64,000 nt of DNA from Crossaster papposus (lineage: Eukaryota; Echinodermata; Asteroidea; Velatida; Solasteridae): NCBI GenBank assembly GCA_037893245.1, contig JBAIAA010000025.1:930001-994000 (forward strand). Direction: 5' to 3'. Position 1 is the first letter of the stretch. Each line of letters starts with the position of its first letter. Shown in pieces: positions 55,601 through 64,000 of the stretch. A program made the position numbers and the translations under genes. The notes beneath the pieces are model-generated. The model did no database searches. It was given only the letters and a program-made list of their open reading frames with translations, and was not told the DNA's origin.

Positions 55601-56050
55601 GGTTCATGGTGCCCGGGGGCAAGAATACGTTGGTTGCCCGCTGGCCAAAAATACATGTGCGCATGATGCAGTAGAGCGAATTAAGTTACGAAGTCAGCTC
55701 GAATTGAACAGAAAACCTGTTAGAAAACCTGGTAGAAGTTAGAACGCATAATAACTCCCCCTTTTAACCGGTTTGGCTTAGTGGATTCAGGGCGCTCAAC
55801 CTATTTACAATTATGAACATTCAGTCCAAGGCGGATTTCGATACCAGTAGTACTAGATATCAAAAGCTATGATCAAACAGCTTGATGTCTTCTCAAGATT
55901 TCGATAGTTATGGTCAAAAGTGTAAGCCAGGTGCCAGGTGGGAAAAGGTTTTCACTTCCAAATGTCCATTCCATCAAAGTATCATCGTGGGTGCCAGACC
56001 CGCCGGGTGCCCCCCAGCCCGGGTGCCCGGGGGTTCTCCCCCTTAGAGCG
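55592..56050. mobile_element. hAT-like MITE fragment
   Basis: Begins CAGTGGCGTGGTTCATGGTG, a start typical of hAT-related non-autonomous elements, and ends in GGGTGCCCGGGGG-rich sequence. The matching inverted end is not evident. It sits inside the RNase H of element 3. Confidence 0.4.
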
Positions 56051-56067
56051 TAGATGAGTTAAAGGTA

Positions 56068-57512
56068 CACTCTAAAAACTGAAGTGTTAAAACCTAGCAC
56101 TATCCAAGTGCTACATAAATTCAGCACTTTAAGTTTTAAGATAGTGCTATAATAACACTTGGAGGCGTTCATTTCCAACACCATAATTGGTGCTATTCTA
56201 GCACTTCAAAGTGCTTTAATACACAAACATCTAAAACATCTAAAACATCTAAAACATAGGATATTTGTTTGGTTTTACCTCGATAAACGTATTGTTTTGT
56301 CTAAACTTTTGACATGGTTGTTGCTTCGAGGGATCAAGTAAAAAATAAAGGCTAATTTGAAGAGACATCCTTTTGAATTTGTCATTTCTCTGTTCAATAA
56401 AGTAAGTCTGCACAAGGACCTAACTATCTTAAATTTGTCCAAAAATTGGTCCTTGTGTCAACTAACTTCATGAAAAATCACTGCCCCCAACCACCCCGCC
56501 CTGCCCCCACTGCCCCGCCCATTTAAAAGTAACGCCTAGGAAGGACTTATATTAGCACTTCATTGGTGCTGTATCGATTAGGAAATTTACCTACAGCAAC
56601 TGACCAATCAGAAGGGTTAGGGTTAGGGTTAGGGTTAGGGTTAGGGTTAGGGTTAGGGTTATGTGTGTTCACAATAGTCGATGTTAAATTGTGGTATTTA
56701 GTCCAACAATTCACTTTTTTGACCATGATATGTAATTATTCAAACGATTCCTCGATTGAATTTTGATTTTTGGGCAAATAGTGAGAAAAAAATCGCATTA
56801 CATTTTATTCGTATTCAAATGTTGACATTATTCATAAAAATTTGCTGTGACTTTTTCGTGGACAACAAAGCGAACTATAAAACTAACAACGGCAATAGCT
56901 AAGTTTGTAGTAAGTGTTCAGTAGGTAATATCTAATAGGAATAGGTTATTATTGTATGTATGTGTAATTGCAATGTGCAATAAGTTAATGTAGTATTACG
57001 TAATCTGTACACGCAGTGAATATGTACATGTACATAATTAGAGTGTTCAACAGTAGATTTTTGTATCTTGCCAATGTGCATTGAATGTTGTACGAATGTT
57101 ATTTCACAACGTTTCTTTGTAACGTTCAAAGGACGTCAAGAGAACTCCACACATTTACGTTCCCGCAACGTTTTTTTCCAAACGTTCCGGAAACATTACC
57201 GTAACGTTGTAAGAACGTAGAACGTTCATGGAACGTTTTTTGGTTAGCTGGGATGCTGACACTTCATCAAATGCTGTATGGATTGCACCTTGGGGTGCTG
57301 GATGTACACCAAGATGGTGCTACAAAGGACTTAAATCAACACTATATTAGTGCTGTATTGGTAGCACTTTCACAGCACTTAGATAGTGCTGCAATGCTGA
57401 CACTTCATCAAGTGCTGAAATGGCACTTGAGGTGCAGTCCCTCAGGAAGCACCTGGATAGTGCTAAATCTAACACTTAGGGATTTATTTATAACACTTCA
57501 GTTTTTAGAGTG
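56068..57512. mobile_element. 1.45-kb element with CACTCTAAAAACTGAAGTGTT ends, TA target
   Basis: Inverted ends CACTCTAAAAACTGAAGTG and its complement lie at 56068 and 57512. TA occurs on both sides (56066-56067 and 57513-57514), within the MITE sequence GGTAGTATACACC. Words such as AGTGCT and AACGTT repeat inside. No transposase. It carries a telomere-like tract. Confidence 0.8.
56613..56661. repeat. Interstitial telomere-like array
   Basis: About eight uninterrupted GGGTTA units, the animal telomere repeat, inside the 1.45-kb element. Confidence 0.95.
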
Positions 57513-57894
57513 TAGTATACACCATTGGTCATTGCTTGAATTATCATGAATGAGTAGATTTGGGGGGTTGTATTTATAGTAAATATCGTTTAACTGAGCT
57601 GTCCGAAGTTTTACAATCATGGATGCCGAGAAAAGCACGAAAAGCAGCGGGTTTTTTCAACCGGCATCGAGCAGTTATTCTTATGTTATCTTTGTTTTTT
57701 CGCGCTCGCCGTCCGGCGATCGCGAGTTTTTCATTATAAAATTGTATTTTTCGGAAGAATTACAGGATATCTAGCGCAATCATTTTGCTGGATGCCCAGA
57801 ATCAACATTTACTTTCAGATGAGTAAGATATTTCTTAATAATTCGGAAGTAAATATTTTCGATATCTGCAAATGGTGTATACTACCTTTAAGCC

Positions 57895-58111
57895 ACTGTG
57901 TAAGGCTCTACCTCCATAAGAGATAACTTTTTCGATGCCATTTTGTTTTTGAGCTAGGATAAATCCTAAACCCTTGTAGGCTCGCATCTGTTTTCAGGAT
58001 GAATTCCGAGCCGTCATAAAATGGATAGGGCAAAAATGGTGGCTCTAATAATTTCCGTTTCAGGGTTTCAAAAGCATTTTGACAACTGCTGTCCCAAAGT
58101 AAACGGTACAT
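57895..58111 (-). pseudogene. RT-RNase H junction of element 3
   Basis: WDSSCQNAFETLKRKLLEPP and LKTDASLQG, followed in another frame by GFILAQKQNGIEKVISYG. These are the end of RT and the first catalytic Asp of RNase H. Confidence 0.7.
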
Positions 58112-58260
58112 CCTTGCGGGTAAAATTAGTGAGGGGTTCCGAAATTCTACAGAAATCCTTGGTAAACTTGCGGTAATAGCCTACAAAGCCTAAAAATTAA
58201 CGTACTTCGGCTACCGTGGCAGGAATTGGGTAACTACTTTAGGCTTAGCTGGATCTGTTG

Positions 58261-58506
58261 CTATTCCATATCTTCACTCACTACATGCCCCAAGTATTTT
58301 ACTTTATTTTGACAAAATTTACATTTCTTGGATTTCAATTTCAGACCAGATTCTCTTAATCTGTTAAAAACTTGTTTAACATGCTGCATGTGTTCTGAGA
58401 ATGTATTGCAACAAATTATCAGATCGCCTAGGTATACACAGTCGGCATTTCGAGCCTCAGTCGGAAACGTGTCGACAACATGTGCCACCAAATTAATTAT
58501 TTTCAA
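58261..58506 (-). pseudogene. RT palm fragment of element 3
   Basis: VYLGDLIICCNTFSEHMQHV and SGLKLKSKKCKFCQNKVKYL match the YLDDI and LKLxxxKCxFxxxxxxYLG blocks. The second catalytic position is altered (YLGD). Confidence 0.75.
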
Positions 58507-59218
58507 CGTTGAATATTACATCTGGCTATTGGCAAGTCGAGGTAGAGGAGCAAGACAAGGTGAAAACAGCATTCACCACTCCCATGGGCCTCTATGAGTG
58601 CAACCGGATGCGTTCATATAGACAGATGAATGTCAGAAATCTTACGATGTTCTGAAACATCTTATTACGTCAGCCCCGATACTTGCGTTTGCTGACTACA
58701 CTCGGCCAGTTCTCCTTCAAACTGACATCAGTGGTACTGGTCTTGGCGGCATTCTAAGCCAGATGCTAGATGGACAAGAGAGAGTAGTCGCCTACGCCAG
58801 CAGTGGTCTAACTCAAGCAGAAGCTCGCTATCCTGCTCATAAACTTGAGTTTCTTGACTTAAAATGAACTGTAACCGACAAGTTTCGGGATTACCTGCTG
58901 TGCAACAACAAATTCACTGTAAGGACAGACAGCAGCCTTCCCCTCTATGCAACTACCACAGCTAAGCTTGACGCCACAAGCCAACGGTAGGTCACCATCA
59001 TCATTAATATAAGTCAGGAAAGAATTACTCTGCAGCAGACGCACTATCCACAAAACCACAAATAAAACCACCAGTCTCAATATCTTCCTCTAAAGGTGGT
59101 GTTGCAACGATTTCTTGCGAAGTTGTCCAGACAATCTACGGAGGCCGTTCTCTCCCTTCATATCTCAACATAGAAGCTCCATCATCTATAGTCCAGTGTC
59201 AGACCAGCGAGAACAAGC

Positions 59219-59337
59219 TCCCGGGAGGCGATAATTTTTTTCTGCAGGTAGGTTGGTACATAGTGTACATTTATTAGCCAATCAGAACAAAGATGGTGTT
59301 GACGTCATCGGTGATGTTAGAGTTGTCTGGGATCTAA

Positions 59338-59368
<31 letters not shown>

Positions 59369-59806
59369 GTTAGGTTTAGGGTTGTCCCATGAATACAATA
59401 ATAATAATAATAATATACCGAAAATGGGGCATTTGGGAGACATCTCCATAGAGACGTACACAAAATTTTTCATTCTTTATTGTAACCTAACCCGTTTTTA
59501 CCTGGAGCTTTTTTTACTAAATTTCATATTTAAGCATTTTGGACCCTACTCTATCCATCAAAAATATAAAAAATCTACAAAATATTTTTTTATAAGGTAG
59601 CTGTGGAATTAGGGAGACACTAAAATGTCTCCCTAATTCCAATGTCTCCCAACTACCCAAAAAATAACGCTAAAATGTCCCCCGAAGGTGCTCATTGTAA
59701 ATATAATAATAACAACTCTAACATCATCGATGACGTCAACACCATCTGTGTTCTGATTGGCTAATGTACCAACCTACCTGCAGAAAAAAATCATCGCTCC
59801 CGGGAG
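59219..59806. mobile_element. Mutator-type MITE with 9-bp target duplication
   Basis: The element is 59228-59797, with ends GCGATAATTTTTTTCTGCAG and its near-complement. The arms extend about 90 bp and include GATGGTGTTGACGTCATCG. TCCCGGGAG flanks it on both sides (59219-59227 and 59798-59806). A 9-bp duplication and long inverted ends fit the MULE superfamily. It interrupts element 4 between RNase H and integrase. Confidence 0.88.
59333..59386. repeat. Degenerate telomere-like tract
   Basis: TTAGGG units with length variants (TTTAGGG, TTAGGGG), inside the MULE-type MITE. An AAT/TAA microsatellite follows at about 59397-59414. Confidence 0.85.
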
Positions 59807-61080
59807 TGTCGCAGCAACAACTAGCGGTCTCTCAGCGTGACGACCCCAGCTTCTCCATGGTGATTTATCTTCTCAAGAATGGCCAAAGACCGGACGCTCA
59901 CAATCGAAAACAACACCTGAAGTCCATCCCCTACTTCAGAGAATACGACAAGTTAGACTATATTCCGTTCTAGAAAAACAACAGAAAGAAGCATTTCACA
60001 CCAGCTCGTCCTTCCAGAATGCTACCGAGAAACTGCTACGACTGGTCTGCGTGACGACATATCGGCCACCTTAGCTACACTAGAACTAGAAATAGTCCGG
60101 CAAAGGTTCTTTTGGTCAGGGATGGCTCGTGACATCAGAAACCAATGTCTACGATGCAAACGATGTTGTCTTCGTAAAGCCTTTCAGTCCAAAGTCAGAG
60201 CGCCTTTAGTCTCAATCATTACAAGTGAACCACTAGAGTTCGTGTGTATTGACTATCTGAAGCTATAGCGTAGTAAAGATGGCTACGAAAACATCCTTGG
60301 GGTAGTCACAGATCACTTTACGAAATACGCACAAGCATTTCCTACACTCGACCTGAAAGCTGAAACTGTGGTAAAGGTGTTGTGGGAAAACTTTGTCCAG
60401 CACTATGGATTTCCGTCAAGAATCAAGAAAAGTTGCACAACCCCGCACCACACTCAAGGCAACGAACAGACTATGCTTGGAACGCTAAACACCAGCCACA
60501 ATAGAAGCGGTATGTTGGAGTGGTGGCATTATGCTTACGATGCTACCTGTCATGATACAACAAAATACCGGTTCCTGCTAATGTTTGATCGTCACCCCAA
60601 TCTTCAGATATACCGCAGCAGCGATGATGACATACCGACTATGATAACTAAAGAAACGTTTGACCTCTTTATACAAAACAGGAAGCGACTTCGCCAACCA
60701 GGCCAAGCTAAACCAGAAATGCATATACGACAACAAAACTTGCAATGCCCCCATTCAACCAGGTGACCGTGTCTTGGCGCAGAACAAGCATGTCAAAGAA
60801 ACTCAGAAATTGGCAAACATATGGAAATACAGCCCATAAATCGTCGTCTCAAAACTAGAGAACATCCCCAGTGTACACGGTCAGATGTACTAAATCCGGC
60901 AAAGAGAGAACTCTTCATAGGAACTTGCTCACGCCATGTATGTTCCTCCCGGTAAAGACTGACACCGAAGAGCCAGCGCGTCCAAAAGTTGAAACCAAGG
61001 CAGTCATATACAAAGACAAGTCTATGCTCTGGTGACATATCAACAGTGAGTTCTTTCAGATCATTGTTGCTGTATTTCAA

Positions 61081-61823
61081 CACATTGCAGCTGATTCACT
61101 TCGTGTTGACCAACAAGGCCAATATATGTACATGTACATGCAATGTGGGGATATCATGGCGTCATCGGTAAGCTACAGTACAGTACAGTACAGTCATGAA
61201 TCTGCAAACTTGAATCTTCTCAATCAAAAAGGGGGGGGGGGGGGGGTTACTGGCTATCCCTCTTTTCCACCAAACCCAGTGGGAAAATTGTAAACAAGAC
61301 AACTTAGTATAGGCTATTCTATAGGCTATACACACAGTATAGGCTATATTTCTGGTTTATTTCGAGTTGATAGTAAGTACATTTTGTAACCGCGGGAGAA
61401 GTTAAATTAATCAACATGTTAACGATAGTTCGAAACAGTACCAGTTATCTTCGAAAATTGCGACGTGACAAAAAATAAATAATAAATATTCAATAGACTT
61501 TTGTCCATTTACTTTTACCACTCCGTTTGTGGTAAAAATCGTTATGAATACCGACACATTTTCTTCAGTGAAATAAACAAATTCGATGTATCGTAACAGT
61601 TTTTAGTTCATGCACCCTTGTTAAAAACATTAATAACAACGCGAGACAGTTTATAATTATATTCCTTTTGGTTGAGAACCCGTCACGTGATAAGTTTTAA
61701 ACGGCCGATAATAAACACAAGGTTTGTGGGTATATGCTTTTAGGGGGTTGCACCCTGAAACAAAAATAGATTTTCTAATTCAATTGATTATTTTCTCGTA
61801 TTGTTTTTGAGCTTTCGAATAAG
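61081..61823. other. Interval with simple repeats, no gene
   Basis: Contains ACAGT repeats (61175-61195), a G-run (61231-61247) and AT-rich unique sequence. Confidence 0.55.
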
Positions 61824-62122
61824 ACACCATTTGCAGATATCGAAAATATTTACTACCGAAATATTAAGAAACAACTTACTTATTTGAAAGTAAATAATGA
61901 TTCTAAACATCCAGCAAAATGAGTGCGCTAGATATCCTGTAAATATTCCGAAACATTTAATTGTATAACAAAACATTCGCGATCGCCGTTAAAACCAAAC
62001 ATAACATAAGAATAACTGCCCGACGCCGGTTGAAAACAAACGCCGTTGTTCGTGCTTTTCTCGGACAGATATTTACTATCATGATAATTCAAGCAATTAC
62101 CAATGGTGTATCCTGCCTTTAA
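61824..62122. mobile_element. TTAA-type MITE, copy 5 (left end lost)
   Basis: Starts inside the end repeat at CACCATTTGCAGATATCGAA and runs to CCTTTAA at 62122, with TTAA at 62119-62122. Same orientation as copy 2. Confidence 0.8.
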
Positions 62123-64000
62123 TTAATTGTTTTCAAATGTTGAATTAGGAGCGTTAACAGTTAAATGTTTTGACCGGCTTGGACTTTTTGAATCGGAATC
62201 AAATGTGCTTGGCTGGTATTGTTTTAAACACGTAGACGGGGATAATTTATTCCCTAAGCTACTCGGGCATCTCTGGGTGATTTCACCCACATGCAACTGA
62301 AGTTTTTCTAAAAAGAAGCTTCTTCCTAAACAGAAAATGGTCTTCCCAAAAACAACTAACTCCACCAACCACAGTCGCTACACAATCTTTAGTTGGTTAT
62401 ATCAGGCAAGTTTTTGGAAAATACATTAATACAATATAGAATACTTCCTCAATCGCAGTAATTTTACAATCGACCTACACAGTACATAGAGTGTCTAAAC
62501 AAAATGTCAACAAAATATCACGGAATGCCACCTGTGACCGAAAATAGATAATATAGGTATGGTTTGAAAGATACATTGTTTTTATTTTAAAAATAAGACA
62601 TCAAACGTCTAAATCTGACAAGATTTGATAGAGTTATGAGTATTTTCCCAAGAGAGGTTTAATTGACCATGGGACCACATTTTTCGATTTTGTTTGGATG
62701 TGCAATCAGTATTGCAATGTAGATGAGCTGGTTGTGATTATCAGCTAAACGCACGTGTCGATGCAATTCCTATAAACGTCAATGTTCAAACACCAGCCAT
62801 CCTCATGCTTAACACGTTTAGCATGTAAACATGTTTACAAACATGGATTTTGTTTACTCGCTAAAGACAGGTTTTACAGTGTAGACCAGGCATTTATCAA
62901 AACACAGGCAAGAATGATACCGTTGTCCCAATGCTTAAAATTGAAAACTTGGTCTGTGGTCAATTTGACCTCTCTTGGGAAATTACTCAAAGGCCTAACT
63001 GTCAAACAGTTTCCAATTTAAACGTTTGATATCTCATTTTAAATTATAAAGGTGCAGCTTCCAAACCATTCATATAACCTATGTTGGGTACACATTTTAC
63101 GTGTTATATTATTAAACAAAAAAATGTATAGGAATGCTGCTTATACAATTATATTCGATTAAAGGCATAATTACAAGCACTTTTATATACAGCGCTGCTA
63201 AATAAAGTTCATCAATTTACATCACATTAAAACGTTGACTATATTGTACTGATGACAATTCAAGATTTGGTATCTGAACTTTAATAGAAATTAAGCCATT
63301 TTGTCAACAAATAAGCTGCACTTTTAACACGGTCACTGTGATATGGATCTATCTAAGGAGCAATTATACCCAGCTCGTTTATATGGGTAACGGGGAAAAT
63401 GTCACAATTTCACAGGAATCTTCGGACTATTATTCATATACAGTCATAATAATTGGGTCGTTTTGTTTTGAAGATAAGTAGTTTGCTTTAAGTCAACATG
63501 GTTATTCTCTTTAGTGAGATGTGTGGCTGAGTCGAGTTCCCTCCTGTTCATTTAAGAACCACACATCTCACTAAAGATAATTACCGTGGTATTCCCACAA
63601 ACTGCTTATCTTATTGCCTTTTCGCCATGCAAACCTTCAAATCTCATTTGTTTTGTTTGTTTGCAAATGCTCATCAACAACTTTAACTAGCAATCTCCCG
63701 CCCGACATTTTATATTTTCACACAATCGCGTTAAACATTAAAAAACCGTGTGCTTTTTATATTTTATCGATCATAAAAACATATCCTGAAGTACAGTACA
63801 TTTACATGTACTTGTTTTTGATAACTTGTCTGATTTTACACGATTGTATGATTATATGCATGGGTCATTACACCAAGTTGAAACGGCCTCGTTATTTATG
63901 TCTGGAACATGTTGTGAGTGAATTTTAGTACATGTACTTCTTTAAACACAACACAGTTTTGCTCCCCATGTGGAATGTACCCCATATATACATTGTACAT
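62123..64000. other. AT-rich interval without a recognised gene
   Basis: Short frames only, none with recognisable features. One hairpin lies at 63511-63578. The sequence looks unique within the window. Confidence 0.5.
63511..63578. repeat. Hairpin with 18-bp arms
   Basis: CTTTAGTGAGATGTGTGG pairs with CCACACATCTCACTAAAG around a loop of about 32 bases that contains TCGAGTTCCCTCCTG. It may be a tiny foldback element or a structured RNA, and the sequence alone cannot decide. Confidence 0.75.

Larger units (their letters stand above)
56059..57891. mobile_element. TTAA-type MITE, copy 4, split by a 1.45-kb element
   Basis: TTAAAGGTA at 56059-56067 is the first 9 bases (counting TTAA). The rest resumes at 57513 and ends with TTAA at 57888-57891. 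The MITE entered RNase H of element 3 and was itself entered later. Confidence 0.85.
53785..58506 (-). mobile_element. Decayed chromodomain Gypsy element (element 3), minus strand, with nested insertions
   Basis: Pieces occur in pol order on the minus strand: RT (58506-58261), end of RT and first half of RNase H (58111-57895), second half of RNase H (55600-55380), integrase C-terminal part (55350-54080) and a chromodomain (53935-53785). The RNase H is split by a TTAA MITE and by a hAT-like fragment, and the integrase part is split by a MITE at 54290-55067. The integrase zinc-binding and core domains are missing. The RT catalytic box reads YLGD rather than YLDD. No LTRs found. Confidence 0.75.
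58507..61080 (+). pseudogene. Decayed Gypsy pol (element 4), plus strand
   Basis: Begins head-to-head with element 3 at a TTCAACGTTGAA palindrome. RT piece: ITSGYWQVEV then TPMGLYECNRM. A deletion then joins to RNase H: LLQTDISGTGLGGILSQML, LEFLDLK followed by TGA in place of Trp, and FTVRTDSSLP. After a nested MITE the integrase follows: CIDYLKL, VVTDHFTKYAQAF, then a jump to KKSCTTPHHTQGNEQ, so the second catalytic Asp region is missing. RFLLMFDRHPNL and the LLTPCMFLPV tail (about 60930) end it. Many stops and frameshifts. Confidence 0.8.

Noticed and set aside
56563-56766. Frame with GLGLGL repeats
   Set aside because: Translation of the TTAGGG array.

Overview
This is a repeat-rich stretch of animal nuclear DNA, most likely from a marine invertebrate. 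I cannot name the species. The evidence is introns with GT/AG borders, tRNA-primed LTR retrotransposons, L2- and CR1-like LINEs, many MITEs, telomere-like TTAGGG tracts and frequent TACATGTA-type motifs. I saw no rRNA, tRNA, operon, ribosome binding site or CRISPR array. Most long reading frames belong to transposable elements, and most of those are broken.

One complete host-type gene is present. It is on the minus strand, from 40590 (ATG) to 28633 (stop). I assembled it from ten exons whose splice sites and codon phases all agree, giving 2001 coding bases and 666 residues. Exon 4 encodes a ParB/sulfiredoxin-like domain with a GGNHLTAAM core, which is unusual in an animal. Its introns hold several MITEs, a 160-bp near-perfect palindrome and two related 16-bp minisatellites in opposite orientation.

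Layout. 0-1.6 kb: the start of a minus-strand gag and a short direct repeat. 1.6-8.3 kb: a Gypsy-type element with near-identical LTRs, a tRNA-Ser primer site, a 24-bp minisatellite in its leader, gag, protease and RT, but no RNase H or integrase. 8.5-10 kb: the 3' end of another Gypsy element. 10.5-15.2 kb: a minus-strand Gypsy element with 173-bp LTRs and a 5-bp target duplication, itself interrupted by an L2-like LINE. 15.4-21.7 kb: a TTAA MITE, a tyrosine recombinase scrap, a 1.5-kb element with 226-bp inverted repeats, and GC-rich frames of unknown function. 22.07-24.33 kb: a transposon-like unit with about 200-bp inverted repeats whose only gene encodes a triple CCHC zinc-knuckle protein. 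22.3-25.7 kb recurs almost unchanged at 42.8-46.2 kb. 26.1-27.5 kb: a 46-bp satellite with a perfect palindrome in each unit. 28.6-40.6 kb: the ParB-like gene. 46.1-53 kb: MITEs, a CR1-like LINE and a tyrosine recombinase fragment. 53.8-58.5 kb: a decayed minus-strand chromodomain Gypsy element carrying several nested MITEs. 58.5-61.1 kb: a decayed plus-strand Gypsy pol with a Mutator-type MITE. 61.1-64 kb: mostly unique AT-rich DNA.

The most notable candidates are the ParB-like animal gene, the inverted-repeat element carrying only an ORF1-like zinc-knuckle protein and its truncated copy, and the intronic palindrome.
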